The position numbers and the translations under genes are program-made. A stretch of 64,000 nt of DNA from Salipiger sp. H15 (GTDB taxonomy: Bacteria > Pseudomonadota > Alphaproteobacteria > Rhodobacterales > Rhodobacteraceae): the NCBI RefSeq assembly GCF_040409955.1, contig NZ_CP123386.1:186001-250000 (forward strand). The letters run 5' to 3'. The notes beneath the pieces are model-generated. The model was given only the letters and a program-made list of their open reading frames with translations. It made no database searches and had not been told where the DNA came from. Below, piece by piece: positions 1 through 8,592 of the stretch; the stretch's first letter is position 1, and the number at the start of each line of letters is the position of its first letter.

Positions 1-443
1 GTCGCATCCTCGAGGAACTCCAGCGCGACGCGTCGCAGTCGCAGCGGGCGCTTTCCGATCGGGTGGGCCTGTCGCAGAACGCCTGCTGGCGCCGCCTCAA
101 GGCGCTCGAGGCGGCCGGGGTGATCCGCAACTACACGGTGCTGCTCGACCGCGAGCGGCTGGGGGCCGGGCTGGTCGTCTTCGTGATGATCCGCACGCGC
201 CATCACTCGGTCAGCTGGCTCGACCAGTTCCGCAAGCATGTCTCGACGATCAAGGACGTGGTCGACTTCTTCCGCATCGGCGGCGAGTACGACTACCTGC
301 TGAAGATCGTCACCCGCGACATGGCCAGCTACGACGAGTGCTACAAGCAGCTCATCGCGAAGGTCGAGCTCGAGACGGTGACCTCCTATTTCGCCATGGA
401 GGCGATCGAGGAGCAGCGGCCGATCCCGCTCTCCTCGCTGTAG
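1..443 (+). CDS. Lrp/AsnC family transcriptional regulator (5' partial)
   Basis: The frame is open from base 3 at the window edge, so the true start lies upstream. What remains is the end of an AsnC-type winged helix-turn-helix (SQRALSDRVGLSQNACWRRL, the recognition-helix region), followed by the alpha/beta RAM ligand-binding domain with the usual GEYDYLLKIV strand and the C-terminal VTSYFAMEAI stretch. Proteins of this family are small DNA-binding regulators, usually about 150 residues, that respond to amino acids. About 146 codons are present here, so only a few N-terminal residues are missing. It is convergent with the aromatic operon that ends at 465, and its target cannot be told from this window. 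Confidence 0.9.
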   Translation, partial: RILEELQRDASQSQRALSDRVGLSQNACWRRLKALEAAGVIRNYTVLLDRERLGAGLVVFVMIRTRHHSVSWLDQFRKHVSTIKDVVDFFRIGGEYDYLLKIVTRDMASYDECYKQLIAKVELETVTSYFAMEAIEEQRPIPLSSL

Positions 444-464
444 CGGCGGCGCGGCCTTCCGCGC

Positions 465-1361
465 TCAGAGGAAGGGGATGGCCAGCTGCGCCGTCTTGCA
501 GGCCTCGGTCTTCGGCGGGGCGATGCCCCACTGGTCGCTGCGCCCGGGAGCCCATGTCCAGTCCTCCGGCCCGCCGACGCGGTAGGTCTCGTCCACCTGC
601 AGCACCTCGGCGGTGTGCTCGATCACCATGCCGAAGGGATCGACGAAATAGAGGAACACGTTGTCCCCCGGCCCGTGCCGCCCCGGCCCCCAGCCGATGC
701 CGAAGCCCGCGTCGCACATCCGGCCCGAGGCCTTCATCACCGCCTCCCAGTCCGGGTGGTTGAAGGCGACGTGGTTCAGCGTGTCCACCTCGGCAATGGC
801 CAGCACCACGGCGTGGTGGTCCGAGTTGGTGCGCAGGAAGCCCATCATCTTCGAGCGGTCGGTCAGGGTGAAGCCGAGCCCCTCCTCGAAGAAGCGGATG
901 TCGGCATCGAGGTCACGGGTGTTGATGTTCACATGCGCCAGCCGGTCCGGCATCTGGCGCCCCGCGGCCTCGAGCGGCACGGAAAGCGCATCGCCCTGCA
1001 CGACGCGGTAGAGCCGCCCCGAGGGATCGCGCACCGCAAAGCCCGTGCCGCCGCCATGGTCCGCGAGCCGGGCGATGCCGCCCTCCGCCGTGCCCCCCGC
1101 CGCGACCAGCCGGTCGCGCAGGGCGGACAGGTCGGTTTCCTCCGCGGCGCGAAAGGTGACCGAGATCACGCACGTCGCCGCGCCCTGTGTCAGGCGCAGC
1201 ACGTAGGGATCGCCGCCGCTGGCCCGCAGCCAGACATTCCCCGCGTCGCGCGCAGCCTCGTCGAGCCCCCAGACGCGGGTGTAGAACTCGGTGGCGGCGG
1301 CGAGGTCGGGCGTCGCGACCTCGACGCTGCGCAGGCCGGTGAGGGGAAATTCCGCGCCCAT
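465..1361 (-). CDS. VOC-family extradiol-dioxygenase-like protein
   Basis: This 298-residue protein has two tandem vicinal-oxygen-chelate modules (about 8-125 and 140-255), the layout of type I extradiol ring-cleavage dioxygenases. The second module keeps the iron triad pattern: His143 (AHVNINT), His197 (LNHVAFNH) and Glu248 (MVIEHTAE). By family it should open a catechol-type ring next to the diol using Fe(II) and oxygen. It is the last gene of the minus-strand operon and starts one base after the stop of the FAH-family gene, so the two are translationally coupled. Hydrolase and flavin-monooxygenase neighbours support a role in aromatic catabolism. The substrate is unknown, and a non-ring-cleaving VOC function cannot be excluded. 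Confidence 0.8.
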   Translation of the reverse strand: MGAEFPLTGLRSVEVATPDLAAATEFYTRVWGLDEAARDAGNVWLRASGGDPYVLRLTQGAATCVISVTFRAAEETDLSALRDRLVAAGGTAEGGIARLADHGGGTGFAVRDPSGRLYRVVQGDALSVPLEAAGRQMPDRLAHVNINTRDLDADIRFFEEGLGFTLTDRSKMMGFLRTNSDHHAVVLAIAEVDTLNHVAFNHPDWEAVMKASGRMCDAGFGIGWGPGRHGPGDNVFLYFVDPFGMVIEHTAEVLQVDETYRVGGPEDWTWAPGRSDQWGIAPPKTEACKTAQLAIPFL

Positions 1362-1362
1362 C

Positions 1363-2196
1363 TCAGGCCTCCGCCACGATCTTGCTGACCAGCGAGCCGA
1401 CGCCGTCGATGCGCACCTCGATCTCGTCGCCGGGCTTCATCCACACCGGGGGGGTGCGCTTCGATCCGACCCCGCCCGGCGTGCCCGTGGCGATCACGTC
1501 GCCCGGCGCCAGCGGGGTGAACTGCGAGACATAGGCGATAATCACCGGGATCGGGAAGATCATGTGCGCGACCGGCGCCTCCTGCATCACCTCGCCGTTG
1601 AGCACCGAGCGGACCACCACGGCGCGCAGGTCGGCGATCTCGTCCGGGGTCACCAGCTCGGGGCCGAAGGGCGCGGTGCCGGGGAAGTTCTTGCCCGGGA
1701 TGAACTGCCGGGTGTGCCACTGCCAGTCGCGCACCGAGGCGTCGTTGAAGCAGGCGAAGCCCGCGACATGCTCCATGGCCTCGGCCTCGGGGATGTTGCG
1801 ACCGCCGCGGCCGATGACGATCGCCAGCTCCGCCTCGTAGTCGAGATCGCCCGAGACGGCGGGGCGGATCACCGGGTCACCGGCGGCGACCAGCGTGTCG
1901 GCGAAGCGGGTGAAGATCGACGGGTGCGCCACCTCGGCGCGGCCGGTTTCCTTGCGGTGGCTCTCGTAATTGTGCCCGACGCAGAGAATTTTTCCCGGGT
2001 TCGGGATCACCGGCAGCAGCCTGACTGCAGCGCGCGGCAGCCGCGGGGCCGGGCCGTCGAGCGCCAGTGCCCCCGCGGCGATCGCCGCGCGCAGATCGGC
2101 GGGCGCACCGGGTAGCGCGCCGAGATTGGTGACCTCGGATCCCTCGACGCGGCCCCAACTGGCGCGACCGTCGTGTTCAAAGCTGATGAAACGCAT
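1363..2196 (-). CDS. Fumarylacetoacetate hydrolase family protein (copy 1)
   Basis: This 277-residue member of the FAH/HpaG/MhpD superfamily hydrolyses or hydrates the linear acylpyruvate or dienoate products of ring cleavage. Visible family marks are VGHNYESHRKETGR near residues 73-86, acidic metal ligands around Glu121 and Glu123 (DYEAELAIVIG), and the C-terminal GDVIATGTPGGVG loop. The N-terminus (MRFISFEHDGRASWG) is the usual small lid domain. A related protein is encoded in the same operon at 7578-8423, and the two share these motifs closely. It lies between the monooxygenase and the ring-cleavage enzyme, as expected for successive steps of one pathway. The exact substrate is not determined. 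Confidence 0.87.
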   Translation of the reverse strand: MRFISFEHDGRASWGRVEGSEVTNLGALPGAPADLRAAIAAGALALDGPAPRLPRAAVRLLPVIPNPGKILCVGHNYESHRKETGRAEVAHPSIFTRFADTLVAAGDPVIRPAVSGDLDYEAELAIVIGRGGRNIPEAEAMEHVAGFACFNDASVRDWQWHTRQFIPGKNFPGTAPFGPELVTPDEIADLRAVVVRSVLNGEVMQEAPVAHMIFPIPVIIAYVSQFTPLAPGDVIATGTPGGVGSKRTPPVWMKPGDEIEVRIDGVGSLVSKIVAEA

Positions 2197-2223
2197 GATG
2201 GATGTCCTTCCCTGTCCCTGCCG

Positions 2224-3777
2224 TCACGAGGTGGCGGCCTGCGCCGCCGCGGGCTGCGCCAGCCTCAGCGCCCGCCCGAGGCGGGTGATCTCGGCGCTCA
2301 TCTGCGGCGCGCCTGCCGCCAGCGCCGCGGTGTAGAAATCGGGGCGCAGCAGCACGTGGGCCGCCTCCCGCGCGTCCAACCACGCAGCGAGATGCCCCTC
2401 GGGGTCGGCCACGTCGCGGTCCATTACGAGCTGCCTTGCGCCGAGCCGCGCCAGCACCGCGGCGGCCTCGGCGCTCAGCGCCGCCTCGCCGTGCGACAGC
2501 AACACCCAGCCTCCGCCGGTCACCGCGTCGAGCAGAGCGCCATCCTCGCGCGCCACCGGGTTGATGAAGCGCTCGCCCGCCCCGGCGCCGACAAGGTCGG
2601 ACGCGATCGGCGCGATGAGCTCGGCGGCGGTGCGGATGTCCTGTTGCGCGCGGACCCGCGCGTCGCGCGCCGTCGCCTCCTCGGGGTCGAGCACGCAGAT
2701 GTACTTGCCCGCCTCGATCGCCTTGCCGATCACGTGGCGCACCTGCGCGTCGCGTTCGGTCTGGTAACTGTCGAGCAGGGAGCTGTCCGCCTTCCCCGCC
2801 AGCACCAGCTCGAGCTTCCAGACGAGGTTGGCGACGTCGCGCAGCCCGTGGCACATGCCCTGGCCGAAGAAGGGCGGCGTCTGGTGCGCGGCATCCCCGG
2901 CCAGCAGCACCGGCCCGACGCGCCAGTCGGTGGCAACGAGCCCGTGGAAGCGGTAGGTGGCGGCGCGGATGATCCGGTGCTCTGCCCCCTGCACCCAGGG
3001 CGCCACCAGCGCGGCGACGGTCTCGGGCCGCGACATTTGCGCGTCGTCCTCGCCGGGCAGCAGCATGAATTCCCAGCGGCGGTGGTTGCCCCGTCCCGGC
3101 ACGATGGTCGCCGGGCGCGCGGGGTCGCACATCATCACCGACAGGCGCTGCAGGTTCGCTCCCTCGGCGACGCCCGACAGCGCGGGGAAGGAGATCGGCC
3201 CGTCCACCTCGGCATCGACCACCAGCCAGGGCTCCTCGAAATCGAGGTCGTCGAGCGTCACGCCAAGCGCCTTGCGCACCGTGCTGCGCGCGCCGTCGGT
3301 GCCGAGCACCCAGCGCGTGTTGATGCTCTCGCCCCCGGCCAGCGCCAGCCGGGCCTGATCGCCCAGCACCTCGAGCCCGGTCACCTCGCAGCGGAGGCGC
3401 AGCGTCACGTTCGGATAGCGCGCGAGCCCGGCGCGCAGCACTGCTTCGAGCTCGGGCTGGTAGAAGAAGTAGTCGTTGGCATAGCCGAAGGGCCGCGGCT
3501 TGCCCGCCGCGCTGAGGTAGCGGATCACGCCATGATCGGCGCCGATGTGCAGGTGCCCGTCGGCGGGCAGCAGCAGGTCCTCGAGCGGCGCCAGCAGGTC
3601 CGCGTCCGCCAGCAGGCGCAGCATCTCGTGGTCGACATGCACCGCGCGCGGCAGCGCGTAGGGCGCGGCGTCGCGGTCGAGCACCAGCACGCGCAGCCCG
3701 GCCCGGCCCAGCAGGTTCGCGGCAAAGGCGCCGACGGGGCCGCAGCCGACGATGGTCACATCCCACTCGGGCGTCAT
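2224..3777 (-). CDS. FAD-dependent aromatic-ring monooxygenase (MhpA/PheA-like)
   Basis: This 517-residue class A flavin monooxygenase carries the FAD Rossmann motif VGCGPVGAFAANLLGRAG near the N-terminus, the DG motif (GTDGARSTVRKALG) mid-protein, and the GD motif (GPVLLAGDAAHQTPPFFGQG) that closes the FAD site. A C-terminal thioredoxin-like tail follows, as in MhpA-type 3-(3-hydroxyphenyl)propanoate hydroxylases. These enzymes use NAD(P)H and oxygen to hydroxylate a phenolic ring before cleavage. The ATG at 3777 was chosen because a GGAGG sequence lies about seven bases upstream. The frame stays open far upstream through the TRAP gene, but that part is antisense-like composition with no ribosome site. 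It follows the TRAP genes in one operon. Confidence 0.88.
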   Translation of the reverse strand: MTPEWDVTIVGCGPVGAFAANLLGRAGLRVLVLDRDAAPYALPRAVHVDHEMLRLLADADLLAPLEDLLLPADGHLHIGADHGVIRYLSAAGKPRPFGYANDYFFYQPELEAVLRAGLARYPNVTLRLRCEVTGLEVLGDQARLALAGGESINTRWVLGTDGARSTVRKALGVTLDDLDFEEPWLVVDAEVDGPISFPALSGVAEGANLQRLSVMMCDPARPATIVPGRGNHRRWEFMLLPGEDDAQMSRPETVAALVAPWVQGAEHRIIRAATYRFHGLVATDWRVGPVLLAGDAAHQTPPFFGQGMCHGLRDVANLVWKLELVLAGKADSSLLDSYQTERDAQVRHVIGKAIEAGKYICVLDPEEATARDARVRAQQDIRTAAELIAPIASDLVGAGAGERFINPVAREDGALLDAVTGGGWVLLSHGEAALSAEAAAVLARLGARQLVMDRDVADPEGHLAAWLDAREAAHVLLRPDFYTAALAAGAPQMSAEITRLGRALRLAQPAAAQAATS

Positions 3778-3848
3778 GTCTTTTCCTCCAGGTCTTTCGG
3801 GCAGGTCTTTCGGCAGGTCTATCGGGGATCGGCGGGGGCGAGCCGCCA

Positions 3849-5147
3849 TCAGTAGAGCACCCCGGGCAGCCAGAGCGCGAGCTGCGGCACCGCGAAGAGC
3901 AGCACCACCAGCACGACGGGCGCGATCAGGAAGGGCAGGATGCCCCGGTAGAGTGTCCCCATCGACAGGGCCGCGCTCTGCGCCTTGATGATGAAGAGGT
4001 TCATCCCCACCGGCGGGGTGATCAGCCCCAGCTCGACCAGCACCGCCACCAGCACGCCGAACCAGATCGGGTCGAAGCCGAAGCCGGTCACCACCGGCAG
4101 GAAGACCGGGACGGTGATCAGCACCATGCCGATGCCCTCGAGGAAGCAGCCCATGACGATGTAGAGCAGGATGATCAGCGCCATCACCAGCGCCGGCGAC
4201 AGCTCGGCCGCCTGCGCCAGCGCCAGCAGCTTCTCGGGCAGGCGCGTCTGCACGACGAAATTGGCGAACATCGTGGCGCCGATGATGATCATGAAGAGCG
4301 CGCAGGAGATGATCACCGTCGCCTGCACGGCGCGGATGAAGCCCTCGACGCCCAGCGTGCGACGCAGGAAGCCGATCACCACCGCGCCGAAGGCACCGAC
4401 CGAGGCGGCCTCGTTGGGGCTGAAGACCCCTGCGTAGATGCCGCCGATCGAGACGAGGAAGAGCAGCATGAACTGCCAGGGCCGCAGCAGCGCACGGAAG
4501 CGCTCGGCCATGGTCACCGTCTCGGCCCCCGCCGCGGGGCCCGAGCGGCCCGCCAGCAGCACCGAGACCACGACGTAGAGCAGCATCAGCACGATGCCGG
4601 GGATGAGCGACGCGGCGAAGAGCCGGGCCACCGAGGCCTCGGCGATCGAGCCGTAGATCACCAGGATGATCGAGGGCGGGATGAGGATACCGAGCGAGCC
4701 GCCGGCGGCGACCGAGGCGGCGGCATAGCCGTCCTCGTAGCCCGCCTTCTGCATCTCGGGCAGGGCGATGCGGGTCATGCTGGCGGCGGTCGCCACCGAT
4801 GAGCCGCAGATCGCCCCGAAGGCGCCCGAGGCGGCGATCGAGGCGATCGAAAGCCCGCCGCGCACCCCGGTGGTGAAGACGCGCGCCGCGGCAAAGAGCT
4901 CGGCCGACATGCGCGAGCCCGAGGCGACCTCGCCCATCAGCACGAAAAGCGGGATGACCGAGAGCCCGTAGCTCGAGGCAGTGTCGAAGGTGCCGGTCCC
5001 GGCAAGCAGCGCCGCGACGGAAAGATCGTTGAGCAGCAGGTTCCCGACGATGCCGACCAGCGCCAGCGCCAGCCACACGGGTTGCCGCAGGAAGAGCAGC
5101 AGGAACATCGAACCGATGCCGGTGAGGCCGAGGGCAAAGGCGCTCAT
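3849..5147 (-). CDS. dctM: TRAP transporter large permease (DctM)
   Basis: This 432-residue, almost wholly hydrophobic protein has about 12 membrane spans. Family marks include the Gly-rich GTFDTASSYGLSVIPLFVLMGEV region, SGAFGAICGSSVATAASM, and GLITPPVGMNLFIIK near the C-terminus. It is the transport channel of a tripartite ATP-independent periplasmic transporter and uses the sodium or proton gradient to import a carboxylate delivered by DctP. Its start overlaps the DctQ stop by four bases (ATGA), which indicates coupled translation. The gene order DctP-DctQ-DctM-monooxygenase suggests the cargo is the aromatic acid broken down by this operon. Confidence 0.93.
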   Translation of the reverse strand: MSAFALGLTGIGSMFLLLFLRQPVWLALALVGIVGNLLLNDLSVAALLAGTGTFDTASSYGLSVIPLFVLMGEVASGSRMSAELFAAARVFTTGVRGGLSIASIAASGAFGAICGSSVATAASMTRIALPEMQKAGYEDGYAAASVAAGGSLGILIPPSIILVIYGSIAEASVARLFAASLIPGIVLMLLYVVVSVLLAGRSGPAAGAETVTMAERFRALLRPWQFMLLFLVSIGGIYAGVFSPNEAASVGAFGAVVIGFLRRTLGVEGFIRAVQATVIISCALFMIIIGATMFANFVVQTRLPEKLLALAQAAELSPALVMALIILLYIVMGCFLEGIGMVLITVPVFLPVVTGFGFDPIWFGVLVAVLVELGLITPPVGMNLFIIKAQSAALSMGTLYRGILPFLIAPVVLVVLLFAVPQLALWLPGVLY

Positions 5148-5641
5148 GACTCCACCTCTGCGGCATGGGCCGCGTCCGCCACCTGCCCGAACCCGAGCAC
5201 CCGGCGCAGCGCCGCCCAGCAGGTGCCGGCGAGCCCGGCGAAGGCCAGGGCCCAGAGCGTCCAGAGCGGCACGCCCAGCTCCAGCGAGCGGTCGCCGTAG
5301 ACATAGGCATCATGCGCCGGGCCGAACATCGACCAGCCGAGGAAGACGAGGAAGCCGAGCGTGCCCACCGAGGCCAGCAACTTCAGCAGGCCCAGCACCG
5401 CCGCGGGCAGCATGCCGTCGACGATGTCGATCAGGATCTCGCCCTGCCGTGCCACCACCGGCGCCATGCCGAAGAACACCATGACCAGCAGCCCGAAACC
5501 GACCACGTCATAGGCGCCCCGCACGGGGATGTTGAAGACGAAGCGCAGCACCACGTCGGCCACCACGGTCAGCATCATCACGACGACGGCCAGCGAGGCG
5601 ATGACATGGAAAAAGCGCGTCAGGCGGTCCGGGGGCATCAT
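5144..5641 (-). CDS. dctQ: TRAP transporter small permease (DctQ)
   Basis: This 165-residue protein has four predicted membrane helices, the normal DctQ layout, including a first span near AVVVMMLTVVADVVLRFV and the conserved RGAYDVVGFGLLVMVFFGMA region. DctQ pairs with DctM to form the membrane complex. The start is the first of two consecutive ATG codons at 5641. Open sequence continues upstream, but only a weak ribosome site precedes either ATG, so translation may depend on the preceding dctP message. The stop overlaps dctM. A long GC-rich hairpin (5677-5705) lies between dctP and this gene. Confidence 0.88.
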   Translation of the reverse strand: MMPPDRLTRFFHVIASLAVVVMMLTVVADVVLRFVFNIPVRGAYDVVGFGLLVMVFFGMAPVVARQGEILIDIVDGMLPAAVLGLLKLLASVGTLGFLVFLGWSMFGPAHDAYVYGDRSLELGVPLWTLWALAFAGLAGTCWAALRRVLGFGQVADAAHAAEVES

Positions 5642-5676
5642 GCTCGGTCCAGTTCCAGTAAAGTGAGGGGGTCGTT

Positions 5677-5705
5677 GCGCCCGGCCCCGCGCGGGGACCG
5701 GGCGC
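5677..5705 (-). promoter_or_regulatory. Intercistronic hairpin between dctP and dctQ
   Basis: GCGCCCGG (5677-5684) and CCGGGCGC (5698-5705) are exact reverse complements. Inside them CCCCGC and GCGGGG pair further, leaving one bulged base. No T-run follows in the direction of transcription, so this is more likely an mRNA-stabilising or partially terminating element than a full terminator. It sits just after the binding-protein stop codon. Confidence 0.6.
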
Positions 5706-5711
5706 GCCGGA

Positions 5712-6704
5712 TCATTGCGTGTAGGCCGAGAGGAACTCCGAGCCCGGCTTGCCCGCGTCGTCGACCGCCTTGACCGTGGCCGCGACGATCGGGGCGACAT
5801 CGGCGCGCAGCGTGGCAAGCTGGTCGTCCGACAGATTGACGATCTGCACGCCGCCCTCCGCCATGTAGGCGCGGCCCTCGGCCTCGCCCTCGTCGAGCAT
5901 CTTGCCGAAGGCCTCGGCGCGGTCGGGGCCGGTGGTCTCGTCCACCAGCTTGCGCAGCTCGGGGCTCAGCCGGTCATAGGCCTTGTCGCCCATGACCACG
6001 GCGAAGGCGGCCGAGGCGAAGCCGGGCTCGATCGAGTAGCCGAGCACCGGGGCAAGGTCGAAGGACTTGGTCGCCTCGAAGGGGAAGGCGGTGCCGTCCA
6101 CCACGCCCTTGGCCAGCGCGTCACCGGTCTCGGCGGGCTGCACCGGCACCGGCGCGGCGCCGAGCGCCTCGATCAGCTGCTGCCAGATCGCCCCGGCGTA
6201 GCGGATGCGCAGGCCCTTGAAGACCGACAGGTTCGACGGATCGGCGTCCTTGAGGTGCAGCTTCAGCGGCGGGGTGACCGCCATCCACAGGATATGCGTG
6301 CCGGCGTGCTCCTCGGCGAGGTATTCCGGCGCCAGTTCGGTCAGCCGGCGCGAGGTGATCGCGCTGTCATTGCCCGCGGCCGGGTAGGTCAGCGGCAGGC
6401 CGGCAAGCTCGGCCATCGGGAAGCGCCCCGGGGTCGCGCCGCTCAGCACCACCGCCACGTCCGCGGCGCCGGTGCGTGCGAGGTCGAACTGCCGCGGCGC
6501 CGGGCCGAGCTGGCCCGAGGGGAAGAGCTCGACGGTCAGCTCGCCGTTGCTCTTCGCCGCCAGTTCCTCGCCCCATTGCGTGAGCATCCGGTTGAACGCG
6601 TGGTTGGGCGGCAAGAAGGTCGAGACCTTCAGCGTTTCCGCGAATGCGGCGGGGGCGAGCCCCAGTGCCAGCGCCGCGGCGCACAGCGATCCTTTGATCT
6701 TCAT
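5712..6704 (-). CDS. dctP: TRAP transporter solute-binding protein (DctP)
   Basis: This 330-residue periplasmic binding protein of the DctP/SBP_bac_7 family has a clear signal peptide, MKIKGSLCAAALALGLAPAA, cleaved after AFA near residue 22. The mature part begins ETLKVSTFLPPNHAFN, the usual first strand. The substrate-binding Arg region is GLRIRYAGAIWQQLIEALGA, followed by the typical GVVDGTAFPFEA helix and loop. It captures a carboxylate in the periplasm for DctQM. The ATG at 6704 is preceded by a GGGAGTGAGG ribosome site; upstream open sequence lacks a signal peptide and was not used. It precedes dctQ and follows the GST-type gene in the operon. Confidence 0.92.
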   Translation of the reverse strand: MKIKGSLCAAALALGLAPAAFAETLKVSTFLPPNHAFNRMLTQWGEELAAKSNGELTVELFPSGQLGPAPRQFDLARTGAADVAVVLSGATPGRFPMAELAGLPLTYPAAGNDSAITSRRLTELAPEYLAEEHAGTHILWMAVTPPLKLHLKDADPSNLSVFKGLRIRYAGAIWQQLIEALGAAPVPVQPAETGDALAKGVVDGTAFPFEATKSFDLAPVLGYSIEPGFASAAFAVVMGDKAYDRLSPELRKLVDETTGPDRAEAFGKMLDEGEAEGRAYMAEGGVQIVNLSDDQLATLRADVAPIVAATVKAVDDAGKPGSEFLSAYTQ

Positions 6705-6757
6705 GTTCCTCACTCCCTGTTTTGATCTCGTGTCCTGCCGGTCCCCTCCCGGTCCGG

Positions 6758-7555
6758 TCAGCGCAGGTCCTCCCACTTGCGCGCGAGCCCGGGCCAATGT
6801 GCCGAGCCGCCCTGCCGCATCTTCTCGCTGCCCGCCGCATCGGCAAAGGCAGCGATCCCCGCGGCATAGCTGGGCCGCGCCTGCATCGCGGCCAGCCATT
6901 TCCCGATGGCCGGAAATTCCTCCAGCCAGAGCCCGGCGAAGCCGAGCCGCTCGATCCGGTCGACATAGGCGACCAGCGCGACGTCCACCTTCGAGAAGGC
7001 CTCGCCCATCATCCAGGGCCCCTGCCCCAGCGCCGCCTGCATGTCGCCGAAGGCGCGGCGCAACTGGCGCAGCGCCTGCTCGACGAAGATGGCATCCAGC
7101 CCCTCGTCCAACAGCATCCGACGCTTCATCCGGGCCACCGGGTCCGGCATCCGCGCCAGCATCTGCGCGATCTCCCCGGGCGTGCGGCTGGCGCGGATCG
7201 CGCCGCGCATCGCGGTCGAGAAGGAGAGCGTGTTGATCGCCGCGTGGATATCCAGCGTCCGCAGCAGCCAGTGCGCCGCGGCCACCTCGGCGGCGCGGCC
7301 CTTCGGCGAGAGCCGCCCGCCGCCCTTCTCGCGGTCGAGGTAGTCGAGGATCAGGCTCGACTCGACCACCACCAGCCCGTCGTCGACCAGCGTCGGCACC
7401 ACGGCGGCAGGGTTGAGCTGCAGGTAATCGGACGCGAATTGGTCGCCCTTCTGCAGGTCGAGCAGCACGCCCTCGTAAGGCAGGTCCAGCTCGGCGAGGC
7501 CCACGCGGACCTTCTGCGAGCAGACGCTGGTTGGGCCGTGGTAGAGCGTGAGCAT
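6758..7555 (-). CDS. Glutathione S-transferase family protein
   Basis: This 265-residue protein has the thioredoxin-like N-terminal GST domain (residues 1-80) and an all-helical C-terminal domain. Ser10 and Cys12 in HGPTSVCSQKVRVG are the candidate catalytic residues. NPAAVVPTLVDDG gives the cis-Pro that contacts glutathione, and VVESSLILDYLD carries the Glu-Ser pair binding its gamma-glutamyl group. In aromatic operons such proteins often act as glutathione-dependent isomerases (for example maleylpyruvate isomerase) before an FAH-family hydrolase. That role fits the neighbours but is an inference. The start at 7555 matches the canonical beginning MLTLYHGPTS. Confidence 0.85.
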   Translation of the reverse strand: MLTLYHGPTSVCSQKVRVGLAELDLPYEGVLLDLQKGDQFASDYLQLNPAAVVPTLVDDGLVVVESSLILDYLDREKGGGRLSPKGRAAEVAAAHWLLRTLDIHAAINTLSFSTAMRGAIRASRTPGEIAQMLARMPDPVARMKRRMLLDEGLDAIFVEQALRQLRRAFGDMQAALGQGPWMMGEAFSKVDVALVAYVDRIERLGFAGLWLEEFPAIGKWLAAMQARPSYAAGIAAFADAAGSEKMRQGGSAHWPGLARKWEDLR

Positions 7556-7577
7556 GGGTCCTCCTCCCCGCCTGCGG

Positions 7578-8423
7578 TCAGGCCTCTGCGGCGACCGGGT
7601 TGCGCAGCGTGCCGAGACCCTCGATCTCGACCTCAACCACATCGCCCGCGCGCATCCAGAGCGGCGGCGTGCGCTTGGCCCCGACCCCGCCGGGCGTGCC
7701 GGTGGCGATGACGTCGCCGACCTCGAGCTCGGTGAACTCCGAGCAGTATTCGACGATCCGCGCGAGATCGAAGATCATGTCCGAGAAATGCGCCTCCTGG
7801 ACGATCTCGCCGTTGAGCCGGGTGCGGATCGCCTGCGGACCGATCTCGCCCATCTCGTCCGGGGTCATCATCCAGGGACCGAAGGCGCCGGTGCCGGGGA
7901 AGTTCTTGCCCGGGGTGAACTGGTGGGTGTGGCGCTGGTAGTCGCGGATGCTGCCGTCGTTGTAGCAGGCGTAGCCGGCGATGTGGCTCAGTGCCTCGGC
8001 GCGCGGGATGTAGCGGCCGGGCTTGCCGATGACGATGGCCAGCTCACCCTCGAAGTCGAGGTTGTCCGACACTCTCGGCACCGGGATCGTGGCAAGGTGG
8101 CCGGTCTGGCTGTTGGCGTAGCGGGCGAAGATCGTCGGATGCGCGACCTCGCTGCGCCCGGTCTCCTTGCGGTGGGTTTCGTAGTTGAGCCCGACGCAGA
8201 GGATCTTCGGCGGGTTCGGCAGCACCGGCAGCCACTCGACCTCGGCCAGCGGATAGGCCTGCGCCCCGGCCTCAGCCTCGGCCACGCCGGCGAGCCCGCC
8301 CGCGATCGCCTCCCGGAGGTCCGCATAGCGCGCCGTCAGCGCCGCGCCGACATCGACGAAGGCCTCCTCCGTCACGATCCCCCAGCTCTGCCGTCCGGCA
8401 ATCTTCACCGTCGCAAGTTTCAC
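7578..8423 (-). CDS. Fumarylacetoacetate hydrolase family protein (copy 2)
   Basis: This 281-residue protein is closely related to the FAH-family protein at 1363-2196. Shared marks are VGLNYETHRKETGRSEVAHP, the acidic DFEGELAIVIG ligand strand and VGDVIATGTPGGVGAKR near the end. A GTG start at 8423 is preferred because it aligns with the start of copy 1 and follows a GGGAG ribosome site. Upstream in-frame ATGs would add a tail unlike the family. It is the first gene of the operon, facing the divergent GntR gene. Two FAH enzymes in one operon suggest two different acylpyruvate-type intermediates, or a hydratase/hydrolase division of work. Confidence 0.85.
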   Translation of the reverse strand: MKLATVKIAGRQSWGIVTEEAFVDVGAALTARYADLREAIAGGLAGVAEAEAGAQAYPLAEVEWLPVLPNPPKILCVGLNYETHRKETGRSEVAHPTIFARYANSQTGHLATIPVPRVSDNLDFEGELAIVIGKPGRYIPRAEALSHIAGYACYNDGSIRDYQRHTHQFTPGKNFPGTGAFGPWMMTPDEMGEIGPQAIRTRLNGEIVQEAHFSDMIFDLARIVEYCSEFTELEVGDVIATGTPGGVGAKRTPPLWMRAGDVVEVEIEGLGTLRNPVAAEA

Positions 8424-8592
8424 ACCGTGTCTCCCGTCACGCCGCGCATCGCGGTCCCTCCTCCGGCGCATCCCGGAGGCCGCCGCTGATCCTTGGGTAA
8501 TATACAAACTCAGACTCATCAACATAATTTATATTTTTTCTTTTCGAGATGCGTAATGTATAGAGAGGCCAAGGAAGAGAGACGGGGACCGG
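8424..8592. promoter_or_regulatory. Divergent promoter region with GTAATRTAYA direct repeat
   Basis: This is an AT-rich island in very GC-rich DNA, between the FAH operon and the divergent gntR gene. GTAATATACA (8497-8506) and GTAATGTATA (8553-8562) match at eight of ten bases, 56 bp apart. They resemble half-sites used by FCD-type GntR repressors. They are candidate operators for the product of 8593-9297. Confidence 0.5.

Noticed and set aside
2224..5313. A single 1,029-codon frame joining the TRAP region to the flavin monooxygenase
   Set aside because: The upstream part is a shadow of dctM/dctQ. A strong ribosome site and the normal family N-terminus place the real start at 3777.
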